In this document: positions 1-9,000 of the stretch, piece by piece
How the letters are laid out: each line of letters opens with the position of its first letter
Position numbering within the stretch: the stretch's first letter is position 1
DNA from: Methylorubrum populi
GTDB lineage: Bacteria > Pseudomonadota > Alphaproteobacteria > Rhizobiales > Beijerinckiaceae
DNA length: 64,000 nucleotides
Assembly: GCF_002355515.1 (NCBI RefSeq)
Contig: NZ_AP014809.1
Span: 4,798,501 to 4,862,500 of the forward strand
Direction of reading: 5' to 3'
The notes under the pieces: generated by a model
The model's input: only the letters and a program-made list of their open reading frames with translations
What the model was told of the DNA's origin: nothing
Databases searched by the model: none
Program-made: the position numbers and the translations under genes

Positions 1-1535
1 GCGGCGGCGAGATCGACATATTCCGATTCCGCCACCAGCGGGCAGATCCAGTAGACCCGGTCGCCGGCCTGCAGCGCCCGGTGCAGCCCCGCCACCACCT
101 CGTCGATGCGCTCCACCGGCACGGTGATGGTCTTGATCGGCTGGCGCCCTGCGGGCTTCTCGTCGAGCACCGAGACGTCCATGTCGCCGAAGAAGGTGAG
201 CGCGAGCGTGCGCGGGATCGGGGTCGCGGTCATCACGAGGATGTCGACCGCCTCGCCCTTGGCGCCGAGCGCGAGGCGCTGGTGCACGCCGAAGCGGTGC
301 TGCTCGTCCACCACCGCGAGGCCGAGGTCGCGGAAGGCTACCGCTTCCTGAAACAGGGCGTGGGTGCCGACCACGATGTCGATCTCGCCCGCGGCGAGAT
401 CCGCCAGCGTCGCCCGGCGCTCGGCGGCCTTGTCCCGGCCGGTGAGCAGGCGCAGGCGCATGGCACCGGCCAGCGGCACCAGCCGCTCGTAGTGCTGGCG
501 CGCCAGGATCTCGGTCGGCGCCATCAGCGCGGCCTGCCGCCCGGCTTCCACGGCGGAAGCCATGGCGAGCAGCGCCACCGCAGTCTTGCCGGAGCCGACA
601 TCGCCCTGGAGCAGGCGCAGCATCCGCCGCTCGGAGGCCATGTCGGCGCGGATTTCCTCGACCGCCCGCGCCTGGGCTCCGGTCAGCGCGAAGGGCAGGG
701 CGGCCTCGACGCGCTCTTTCAGATGCCCGTCGCCGGCATTGACCCGGCCGGCCTTCCGCCGCTGGCGGGCGCGCACCAGGGCGAGCGCGAGCTGCGAGGC
801 GAGCAACTCGTCGTAGGCGAGGCGCTTGCGCGCGGGACTGGCGGGGGGCGCCTGGCCCTCGACCGGGGGAGGGGGCGCCTCCTCCGGCCGGTGCTCGATG
901 CGCAGGGCCTCGGCGAAGGCTGGGAAGCGGTTGCGGGCGAGGTATGACGGATCCTGCCACTCGGGCAGGACGGGGAGCCGGTCGAGGGCGCCGTGGACGA
1001 TCCTGCTGATGACCCGCGAGGTCAGCCCCTCGGTCGCGCCGTAGATCGGCTCGACCGCGGGCAGGCTGGCGAGCCCCGCCTCGTCGAGGATGCGCGAGGG
1101 ATGCACCATCTGCCGGGTGCCGTCCCACAGGTCGATCCGCCCCGAGACGTAGCGGTGGCTGCCCACCGGAAGCATCTTCTCGATGCGCCCCCGCGGCATG
1201 CCGAAGAAGACGAGGCTGATATCGCCGGTCCCGTCCTCCACCAGCACCCGGAAGGCGCGCTTGCCGAGCATCGGCGGCCGGTGGGCCACCACGGTGACGC
1301 CCAGCGTGACGGGCTCGCCCGTCGGCGCATCGCGGATCGAGCCGCAGAGCGGCCGGGCGACGCCACTCTGGGGCAGGTGGAACAGCAGGTCGGCGACCCG
1401 GGCCGGCCGCTCCTCGGAGCCGAGCAGCTTCTCGATCAGCGGCGCGATCTTCGGCCCGACGCCGGGCAGGCCGCGGGCCGGGGCGAAGAGCGGGTCGAGG
1501 ATGCTGGGGCGAAGGCCGGGGGCGTCGTCGGTCAT
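1..1535 (-). CDS. recG: ATP-dependent DNA helicase RecG (C-terminus off window)
   Basis: RecG is a superfamily 2 helicase that remodels stalled replication forks and branched recombination intermediates. The 511 visible residues begin at ATG 1533-1535 (MTDDAPGLRPS) and include the N-terminal wedge/OB region with the VGPK motif, the Walker A motif GDVGSGKTAVALL, the DEQHRFG box and the ATPIPRT motif III. The protein runs off the left edge during the second helicase domain, so the last third is missing only because of the window. In many alphaproteobacteria recG lies next to divergent sdhE and mfd. Here the same trio is present, but about 3.9 kb of accessory DNA separates recG from sdhE. Identification is secure from motif order. 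Confidence 0.97.
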   Translation of the reverse strand, partial: MTDDAPGLRPSILDPLFAPARGLPGVGPKIAPLIEKLLGSEERPARVADLLFHLPQSGVARPLCGSIRDAPTGEPVTLGVTVVAHRPPMLGKRAFRVLVEDGTGDISLVFFGMPRGRIEKMLPVGSHRYVSGRIDLWDGTRQMVHPSRILDEAGLASLPAVEPIYGATEGLTSRVISRIVHGALDRLPVLPEWQDPSYLARNRFPAFAEALRIEHRPEEAPPPPVEGQAPPASPARKRLAYDELLASQLALALVRARQRRKAGRVNAGDGHLKERVEAALPFALTGAQARAVEEIRADMASERRMLRLLQGDVGSGKTAVALLAMASAVEAGRQAALMAPTEILARQHYERLVPLAGAMRLRLLTGRDKAAERRATLADLAAGEIDIVVGTHALFQEAVAFRDLGLAVVDEQHRFGVHQRLALGAKGEAVDILVMTATPIPRTLALTFFGDMDVSVLDEKPAGRQPIKTITVPVERIDEVVAGLHRALQAGDRVYWICPLVAESEYVDLAA

Positions 1536-1566
1536 CGGAAGGTGGGTTGGAGGAGCGGGGTGCCCG

Positions 1567-2320
1567 TCACCGGGCGGCGCGCTCCTTCAGGATGAAGGTG
1601 GCCCGCTCACGCACGGACGGGCTCTTGTCGTCGGCCAGTTGTCGGACCAGGGCGAGCATCGCGTCGTCGAGCCCGGAACGATGCCGGACCAGGGCATCGC
1701 CCGCCACCCGCCGCACGATGGCGGAACGGTCCTGCGCGCCCTGCACGACCAGGGTCTCCACGTCCGAGCTCCGAACGAACCGGCGCTCCCCGATTACGCG
1801 AACGCGGCGAGCCAAGCCATAGGACTTGTCGACCCATTCCCGCCGGTATCCTTCGGGCCATGTCGCCCGCTCCTCGATCAGGAAGCGCAGGGCGTAGGCC
1901 CGGACGGAAGGCAGGAAGGCGCGGCGGGCCAGATCGGGGAGGAAAGGGTCGAGGCCGGGCCACCGACAGGCGCGTCGGAGCAGGTGTCCCATTCGCCCGC
2001 CTCGGGCTGTGCTCAAGCGCTCGACGAGCCGCTCGCACACCTCCGGCCGCGTCATGAGATCGTCAAGGATCGCCCGGTTGCCCGCTCCGTCCTCCTGCCA
2101 GCGCTGCCATTCATGCATTCGCTCGAGAAGGAAGGGCAGGGCCTCGGCGAGGACATCCGCGCCGGTCCGCGGAAAGACGCGCGCCGCGCAGTTCCGCGCC
2201 GCCTCACGCACGGGGGCGCCCAATCATTGAGGCAGTAGGCGATCGCGGCGACGTCGAAGGCCGTCCGTGCAGGATCGTCGCGCCGTTGCAGGGCGGCCGC
2301 GCGGACATGACCGTCGGGAT
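1567..2320 (-). pseudogene. HEAT-repeat protein, frameshifted
   Basis: The intact downstream part (1567-2223) encodes about 218 residues with HEAT-like helical repeats, for example the C-terminal DRSAIVRRVAGDALVRH unit and SPSVRERATFILKE. The only in-frame start there is a TTG at 2223, directly after a stop. In another frame the reading continues upstream as a typical HEAT start (FHPDGHVRAAAL, then AIAYCLNDWAP) and joins the downstream frame at NDWAP-PVREAARN. The join falls on a run of five C (transcript sense, near 2215); six would restore the frame. The gene is therefore a pseudogene by one-base deletion, or the assembly has a homopolymer error. The 5' limit is approximate because the reading meets the epimerase relic on the other strand. 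No specific partner can be proposed. Confidence 0.6.
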
Positions 2321-2324
2321 GGAA

Positions 2325-2645
2325 GATGCCGTCACCGGGCTCGACGTGATGCCGGGGCCTGAGACGGGGTGGTCGGCGCCGTCGCCGAGGCCGGGCTGAT
2401 CGCGCAGGTCTTCGAGGCGGTGATCCATGCCGGCGCCCTGCACAAGCCGGACATCGCCCGGTATCCGGCGCAGCGTTTCATCGATGTGAACGCGACCGGC
2501 ACGTCCGACCTGCTGGGATGCGCGGGCGCCGAAGGAGGATGCGGTGGGCATGGTGGCGCGGCCGGAGGCTACCGGCACGTACCGGCTGGGTCTACGACGC
2601 CTCACGCGCCGAGCGGGGGCTGGGCTTCCGCCCGAGAGGGGGCAA
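2325..2645 (+). pseudogene. NAD-dependent epimerase/dehydratase remnant
   Basis: Pieces of an extended-SDR sugar epimerase survive in different frames. The order is TGLDVMPGPET near 2335-2365, then AVIHAGALHKPDIARYP and FIDVNATGTSDLL at about 2420-2515, then a C-terminal-like GWVYDASRAERGLGFRP near 2587-2637. The central part, including the YxxxK active site and most of the substrate domain, is absent. There is a frameshift near 2366 and a large internal deletion near 2520. No open reading frame covers all pieces, so this is a relic and not a gene. Assignment to the family rests on the HAGALHKPDI and NATGT motifs. Confidence 0.55.
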
Positions 2646-2740
2646 CGATGCCCTTCGCCCACGATCCGGACGACGTCTCGCCGCAGGCGCGGGCGCCGGG
2701 GCCGGCACTCCGCTGAGAGCGTTCCTCCGGCCGACCCGTC

Positions 2741-3625
2741 TCACGGGGCGGGGCGGCGGAGCGCGTCGAGGTCGGGCGGGAGCGAAGGCAGCGCGTCGAG
2801 GCCGTATTCCGCGGCGATTGCGGGCAGGTCGCGCTCCGGCGGCAGGGTGCCGTGCTCCGAGACGAAGGCGCGCAGGGCCGAGACGAGATCCGCCGCCGGG
2901 TCGGGACGGTTCTCGGGATCCTCCGCGGCGGCGAGGCGACGGAGCGCGTCGCCGAGCGGCGGGGCGGCCTCGCGCAGGCCGAGCCGGGCGAGCAGCGCGG
3001 CGTGGAGGAAGCGCCGGACTTCGTGGACAGGGGCGCCGAGGACGAGGCCGTCCGCGGTCGCCACGACCGGCTCGCCGCTCACGCTCGAATCCCGCGCGCG
3101 CAACGCGTTCTCCGCCATCCAGCCCGCGCCGGGGCGGGCCGCGATCATGTCGCGGCCGAGCAGCAATCCGAGATCCAGGGCGAGCGAGCGCCAGAGCGGC
3201 CGGAGCTGCGTCGTGCTCTCGCCGCCGATCTGGGTCGGCGCCGGGCCGGGGCCGCGCCGGGGCAGGGCGGGCGAGTACCGGTCCGAGCCCGGCTCGCGGC
3301 TACCCTCGACGCGCTCCGCGAGATGACGGCCGACCGCATCCCAGCTGTCCGGGTCAGGCGAGACGGCGAGCCCTGCCCGGCGGAGCCACGCCTCCGCCTC
3401 CGCGGCCCGCTCCGCCGCGACGGCGACGATGCGCCCGGCGACGAGGCCTGCCCGTTCCGCGGTCGCGGTCAGGTCGGGCGGCTCGTGGTCGGCGGCGTAG
3501 GGCGCATAGCCGTCGAGACGGCCGGAATAGGCCGCGCTCTCGCGCAGGAGCGATCGGTAGGTCGGCGCGTCGGGAGCCCGCGCTCCGGGGGCGAAGGCGC
3601 TCACGATCTGGCTCAGGAGAGACAA
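2741..3625 (-). CDS. Hypothetical protein, candidate immunity protein of the upstream toxin
   Basis: The protein has 294 residues, with no signal peptide or membrane segment. TTG at 3623-3625 is the chosen start because an AGGAA ribosome site lies 8 nt upstream and MSLLSQIVSAF is a normal N-terminus. The most conserved-looking stretch is LRPLWRSLALDLGLLLGRDM at about residues 142-161, which resembles the DLGxxLG pattern seen in several uncharacterised immunity-like proteins. It lies 102 nt downstream of the large Ala/Gly-rich putative effector on the same strand, the normal order for toxin then immunity. I do not recognise the family; the immunity role is inference from position. Confidence 0.5.
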   Translation of the reverse strand: MSLLSQIVSAFAPGARAPDAPTYRSLLRESAAYSGRLDGYAPYAADHEPPDLTATAERAGLVAGRIVAVAAERAAEAEAWLRRAGLAVSPDPDSWDAVGRHLAERVEGSREPGSDRYSPALPRRGPGPAPTQIGGESTTQLRPLWRSLALDLGLLLGRDMIAARPGAGWMAENALRARDSSVSGEPVVATADGLVLGAPVHEVRRFLHAALLARLGLREAAPPLGDALRRLAAAEDPENRPDPAADLVSALRAFVSEHGTLPPERDLPAIAAEYGLDALPSLPPDLDALRRPAP

Positions 3626-3727
3626 GGCGAAGGTTCCTGATCGGGCGGGCCTGCCATCGTCGCCGGGCCGCCGGGCGCCCGCAAGCCCGGCATCGCGGAT
3701 GGAGCGGAGAGGGGGCGGGACGCCGGC

Positions 3728-5155
3728 TCACTGCGTGGCCGCCCGCGCCGCCTCCTCCGCCCCCCAGCCGCCCAGGAAGCCGCCGCCGACCGCCCCGATC
3801 AGGCCGCCGGCCACCGCACCCACGGCCGCCCCGACCGGCCCGCCGAGCATGGTGCCGGCCAGCGTGCCGAACTTGACGCCGCCCGCCGCGCCCGCGGCCG
3901 CCCCGCCCCAGCCGCCGGCGGCACCCGCGGTCGCCACCGCGGCGTTCCGGCCGAACCGGCCGCCATCGGCCTGAATGCCCGATCCGATCGCGTAGGCGTC
4001 CGCGGCGAGCCCCACCGGGGCAGCGACACGGCCGAAGCCGCGGGCCGCCTGACTCACCCTCGCCGCCGTCTCCACGGCCTGCACCTGACGGGCGGTCGGC
4101 GCGATGTCGGCGATGCCCGAGGTCAAGTTGCCGCCGGTCGCCGCGTTGGCGGCGGCGAGGCGGTTCGCTACCGCCGGATCGGGACCGTGATTGCCGGTCA
4201 GCGGGTTGCCGGTGAAGCGGTAATCGATCTGCGCGCCGTTCTGCGCGGCACGGATGTCGATGCCGAGCTGGCGCCCGTCGATCGACTTGCCGGCCTTGAT
4301 CTCCGTGTAGGGCGCCTGCTGCCCGGTCTGGACGTCGTAGATGCGGTTGGCGATCCCGGGATCGCGCACCTCGAAGCGGACGTCGCCGGGCGGGATGTTG
4401 TTCAGCGCCGCCTGCTGGCGGGCGTAATCGTAGGTCGCCTGCGTGCTGACCATGGTCTGCATCGGCCAGGGATTGCTCCTGGCGAATTGATCGATGCCGT
4501 AGCCGCGGAATTGCGGGTTGGCCAGGGTCGAATTGGCCGCCAGCCGGCCGAACTGCTGCTCGGGCCCGATCTGCGCCGTCCGCCCGAAGGCGCCGACCTC
4601 CCCGTACATGGCCGCGCGGTATCCGACGCCCGCTTCTCCCGCCGTTTGCGCTGCTTCGGCGGCGAGTCCGATCGGCCCGATGCCCGGATCGGCGCCGACG
4701 CCGGGCGCGGCCGGCGGCGCCGCGGGACGATCCTGCGGCGGCGGCACCTGCGCGGTCTCGGAGAAATTCGGCGGCAGGATCGGGCCCGTCACCGGCGGCG
4801 CGGCGGACATCGCCGCGCGCTGGGCGTCCATGCCCGCCATGTTGGACTCGAACTGCGCCTGCAACTGGGCGGAGCGTGCCTCGCCCTGGGCCTGGAGCTG
4901 GTTGTTGAACTGCGCCGATTGCGCGTCCATCCGCTCCGAGAAGGCGCGCTGGCTTTCGGCGAACTGCCCGTTGATCTGGTGGAAATCCGCGATCGGATCG
5001 CCGTAGCTGCCGTCGCCCGGCAGCGCACCGCCGAGGTCCGGCTTGGGGCCGACGCTGATCTCCGGCAGGTCGATCGTAGGCGATCCGCCGGTCGGCCCCG
5101 CCGCGAAGGTGGGGCTCGGAGCGATGGAGCCGAGATTCGAGGGGCCGCTGCTCAT
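3728..5155 (-). CDS. Putative polymorphic toxin/effector with ExK nuclease-like region and glycine-zipper tail
   Basis: The start is ATG 5153-5155 (MSSGPSNLGS), with AGGAAAG upstream, giving 475 residues. Residues 1-70 are low-complexity Pro/Gly. About 75-130 is a Gln/Ala-rich helical segment (FAESQRAFSERMDAQSAQFN, then more of the same), likely a coiled coil. The middle holds RIYDVQTGQQAPYTEIKAG, a D-x(n)-ExK arrangement typical of PD-(D/E)xK nuclease folds. The last 100 residues are an Ala/Gly-rich glycine-zipper stretch of the kind that inserts in membranes. This architecture fits secreted effectors of the polymorphic-toxin class. No secretion tag (VgrG, PAAR, Hcp, RHS) is nearby. Function is inference; a structural or adhesin-like protein is the main alternative. 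Confidence 0.5.
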   Translation of the reverse strand: MSSGPSNLGSIAPSPTFAAGPTGGSPTIDLPEISVGPKPDLGGALPGDGSYGDPIADFHQINGQFAESQRAFSERMDAQSAQFNNQLQAQGEARSAQLQAQFESNMAGMDAQRAAMSAAPPVTGPILPPNFSETAQVPPPQDRPAAPPAAPGVGADPGIGPIGLAAEAAQTAGEAGVGYRAAMYGEVGAFGRTAQIGPEQQFGRLAANSTLANPQFRGYGIDQFARSNPWPMQTMVSTQATYDYARQQAALNNIPPGDVRFEVRDPGIANRIYDVQTGQQAPYTEIKAGKSIDGRQLGIDIRAAQNGAQIDYRFTGNPLTGNHGPDPAVANRLAAANAATGGNLTSGIADIAPTARQVQAVETAARVSQAARGFGRVAAPVGLAADAYAIGSGIQADGGRFGRNAAVATAGAAGGWGGAAAGAAGGVKFGTLAGTMLGGPVGAAVGAVAGGLIGAVGGGFLGGWGAEEAARAATQ

Positions 5156-5416
5156 CCGTCCCACTTTCCTGATTTCGTGGAGGGCGGAGACAGGCTGCCG
5201 CTTCGACCTTACGACAACCTGTCGGAGCGCGGCGGCGCTCGCTCGCGGCGGGGAGCGATCCGGTGTCGCCGATCCGCCGATGCGAGAATTCGCTTGAGTC
5301 GGATCGGAAGCGGCGCGACACGCGGGTATCGTGCGTGCGATCCTGGGCTGACCCTCCGGCCCGTCGCGAGGTTTGCCGCGCGAGCCCGCCGCATCCGAAA
5401 CAGTCTTCGGTGTCCC

Positions 5417-5713
5417 ATGTCCGGTACCACCCGAACCAGCGCCGACCTCGACCCGCGCCGCCGCCGCACGCTGTTCCGCGCGTGGCACCGCGGCATCCGC
5501 GAGATGGATCTCATCATGGGCCGCTTCGCCGATGCCGAGATCGGTGCACTCTCGGAGGAGGAATTGACGCAGTTCGAGGCGCTGATCGAGGTGCCCGACC
5601 GCGACCTGTTCCGCTGGCTCACCGGCGAGGATCCGACCCCGGAGAACTACGACACGCCCGTCTACCGCCGGCTCAAGGCGTTCCATCGGCACGACGCGCC
5701 GATCCATAACTGA
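5417..5713 (+). CDS. sdhE: FAD assembly factor SdhE (succinate dehydrogenase assembly factor 2)
   Basis: SdhE promotes covalent attachment of FAD to the flavoprotein subunit SdhA. The protein has 98 residues, the usual length, with the diagnostic RGxRE motif in WHRGIREMDLIMGRFA. A conserved acidic helix region (ALSEEELTQFEALIEVPDRDLF) and the W-LTGE motif follow. ATG at 5417 gives the family's usual N-terminal extension. It lies between the recG region and mfd, as in related genomes, and mfd follows in the same direction 290 nt later, separated by an inverted-repeat element. Confidence 0.93.
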   Translation: MSGTTRTSADLDPRRRRTLFRAWHRGIREMDLIMGRFADAEIGALSEEELTQFEALIEVPDRDLFRWLTGEDPTPENYDTPVYRRLKAFHRHDAPIHN

Positions 5714-5755
5714 ACGTTTGCCGCCGCGGACGGCTTCCTGTTACGCGCAAGTCAT

Positions 5756-5976
5756 AACCCTTCCCCTCCGATCTCGGGCTTGCCCGAGATCGGCAGGCTT
5801 GCTCAAGTCAGGCAAGCCTGACTTGAGTGGGGGGAGGGTGCCCGCGGAGCAGTCGGGAGAGGGGAGCGACGGTCCCGCTTGGCCGCGCTCGACCAGCCAC
5901 CTCCGGAAACGGCGTTCCCCTCTCCCGACCCTCGCTGACGCGAGGGCCAACCTCCCCCCGCAGAGGGGGAAGGGTT
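5756..5976. repeat. 221-bp MITE-like element with terminal inverted repeats
   Basis: The ends are near-perfect inverted copies: AACCCTTCCCCTC at 5756-5768 and GAGGGGGAAGGGTT at 5963-5976, with one extra G. Inside are nested palindromes: ATCTCGGGC/GCCCGAGAT at 5771-5790, CTCAAGTCAGGC/GCCTGACTTGAG at 5802-5827 with a 2-nt loop, and CCCTCG/CGAGGG near 5932-5949. There is no coding capacity. It fills almost all of the sdhE-mfd gap and may also act as a terminator or attenuator between them. I see no clear target-site duplication. Confidence 0.65.
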
Positions 5977-6003
5977 CTTCACCGCCCGATTGCCAAAAGA
6001 CCG

Positions 6004-9000
6004 ATGGCCAAGCCCCAACCCAAGCCGCCCGCGCCGAAGCCGCAGACCGCCCGCTTCGCCCTGCCGAAATCGGCGCCGCTGACCAAGGCGCTCGACGCGA
6101 TCCGCCGCGGCGACAGCCCAACGCTGGCCTCCGTGCCCGACGGCTTCGACGCGCTGGTGGCGGCCGACCTCGCCCGCGCCCTGTCGGGCACCTTCGAGGG
6201 GCCGGCGGTGCTGGTCCACGTCGCCCGCGATTCGGGGCGCTCCAACGCCTTCCAGAACGCGCTGAAATTCGTCGCCCCCGAGATCGAGGCGATGAGTTTC
6301 CCGGCCTGGGACTGCCAGCCCTACGACCGCGTCTCCCCCAACGCCGCGATCGCGGCGCAGCGCATGACCGCGCTCTCGCGCCTCACCCGCTCGCGCTCGT
6401 CGGAGGAGAAGCCGCGCATCCTCTGCACCACGGTGAACGCCCTGGTGCAGCGGGTGCCGCCCCGCGCCCGGGTCGCGGTCGAGACCTTCTCGGCGGCGAT
6501 CGGCAACGTGGTGCCGATGGACAAGGTGGTCGCCTGGGTCGAGGCCAACGGCTTCCTGCGCACGGGAACGGTGCGGGATACCGGCGAGTACGCCGTGCGC
6601 GGCGGCATTCTGGATCTCTCGCCGCCCGGCCTGCCGAACCCGATCCGCCTCGACTTCTTCGGCGACACTCTCGAATCGATCCGTGCCTTCGATCCCGAGA
6701 CGCAGCGCACGGTGGGGTCGCTCCGCTCCCTCGATCTCGTGCCGATGAGCGAGGTGCAGCTCACCACCGAGACGATCCGGCGCTTCCGCCAGGGCTACCT
6801 GTCGAGCTTCGGCGCGGCGACCCGCGACGACCGGCTCTACGAGACCGTGAGCGAGGGCCGCCGCTATGCCGGCCTCGAGCACTGGATGCCGCTGTTCTAC
6901 GACGGCCTCGACACCCTGTTCGACTATCTCGGCGACGTGCCGATGGTCTTCGACCCGCAGGTCGAGGAGGCGGCATCCGAGCGGCTCTCCCTGATCCAGG
7001 ATTACTTCCAGGCCCGCGAGGCGGCGCTGAAGAATCCGCAATCGGGCGTGGCGCCCTACAAGCCGCTGCCGCCGCGGGCGCTCTACCTCACGCCGAACGA
7101 GTGGAAGGGGAAGGTCGAGGCCGGCACGGTCGCCCGGCTCACCCCCTTCGCCCAGCCGGATTCGGATGAGCGCGCCGTCATCGATTGCGGCGCGAGGGCG
7201 GGCCGCAACTTCGCGCCCGAGCGGGCGGACGAAGCGGCCAGCGTGTTCGACGCCGCGGTGGCGCATATCCGCGACCTGCAGGCCTCCGGTCATCACGTGA
7301 TCCTGGGATCCTGGTCCGACGGCTCGCGCGACCGGCTCTGCGGCGTGCTGACCGATCACGGCCTTAAAAAACCGATCGAGATCAACACCTTCGCCGCCGT
7401 GAACGCGCTCAAGCGCGGCACCGACGTGGCGGTCGCCGTCTGGGGCCTGGAATCCGGCTTCACCCTCGACAAGCTCGCGGTGGTGGCCGAGGGCGACATC
7501 CTCGGCGACCGGCTGGTGCGCCAGAAGCGCAAATCCAAGCGCCCGCAGGACATCATCCTCGAGGTCCAGGCGCTCCAGCCCGGCGATCTCGTGGTCCATG
7601 CCGACCACGGCATCGGCCGCTTCGTCGGCCTCAAGACGGTCACCGCGGCCGGCGCTCCGCACGACTGCCTGGAGCTGCAATATGCCGGCGGCCTGCTGCT
7701 GCTGCCGGTGGAGAATATCGAGCTTCTGACCCGCTACGGCTCGGAGGATTCGGAGGTCGCGCTCGACCGCCTCGGCGGCGGGGCGTGGCAGGCCCGCAAG
7801 GCCAAGATGAAGCGCCGCATCCTCGAGATGGCGGGCGAACTCATCAAGGTCGCCGCCGCGCGCTTCGTGAAGCCCGCCCCGAGCCTGAAAGCTCCGGAGG
7901 GGCTCTACGAAGAATTCGCCGCGCGCTTCGCCTTCCAGGAGACCGAGGATCAGGCCAACGCCATCGACGCCGTGCTCGACGACCTCAATGCCGGGCGGCC
8001 GATGGACCGCCTCGTCTGCGGCGATGTCGGCTTCGGCAAGACCGAGGTGGCGCTGCGCGCCGCCTTCGCCGCGGCGATCTCCGGCAAGCAGGTGGCGGTG
8101 GTGGTGCCCACCACCTTGCTCGCCCGCCAACACTACCGGACGTTTGCCGAGCGCTTCAAAGGCCTGCCGATCAACGTCGCCCAGCTCTCGCGCTTCGTCT
8201 CCGCCGGCGATCAGCGCCAGACACGGGCGGGGCTCGCCGAGGGCAAGGTCGATATCGTGGTCGGCACCCACGCGCTGCTGGCGAAAAACGTCGCGTTCAA
8301 GGATCTCGGCCTCATCATCGTCGACGAGGAGCAGCATTTCGGTGTGGCCCACAAGGAGCGGCTGAAGGCGCTCCAGGCCGACGTCCACGTGCTGACGCTC
8401 TCGGCGACCCCGATCCCGCGCACGCTGCAGCTCGCCATGACGGGGGTGCGCGAACTCTCGATCATCGCCACGCCGCCGGTGGACCGGCTGGCGGTGCGCA
8501 CCTTCGTGACGCCGTTCGATCCGCTGCTGATCCGCGAGGCGCTGCTGCGCGAGCGCTACCGCGGCGGGCAGGCTTTCTACGTGGTCCCCCGGATCGAAGA
8601 CCTCGCTGAAGTCAAACGCTTCCTCGACCAAGAGATGCCTGAAGTCACCGTCGCGGTCGCCCACGGCCAGATGGCGGCGGGCCAGCTCGAGGACGTCATG
8701 ACGGCCTTCTACGAGGGCAAGTACGACGTGCTGCTCTCAACGACCATCGTCGAATCCGGCCTCGACATCCCGACCGCCAACACGCTGATCGTGCACCGGG
8801 CCGACATGTTCGGTCTGGCCGCGCTCTACCAGCTCAGGGGCCGCGTCGGCCGCTCCAAGGCGCGGGCCTACGCCCTGTTCACCACGCCGGCCAACCGCCA
8901 ACTCACCGCCCAGGCCGAGCAGCGGCTCAAGGTGCTGCAAAGCCTCGACACGCTCGGCGCCGGCTTCCAGCTAGCCTCCCACGACCTCGACATCCGCGGC

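Noticed and set aside
3354-5321. A 655-codon minus-strand frame overlapping the toxin and its partner
   Set aside because: Arg/Gly-rich shadow of the Ala/Gly-rich toxin gene in another frame; no ribosome site or family.
4187-5713. Long plus-strand frame ending in the SdhE sequence
   Set aside because: Only the last 98 codons, from ATG 5417, look like protein; the upstream part is antisense to the toxin gene.
5803-8664. A 953-codon open frame antisense to mfd
   Set aside because: It lies entirely opposite a certain gene, is rich in Arg, Glu and His as expected for antisense frames in high-G+C DNA, and shows no domain.
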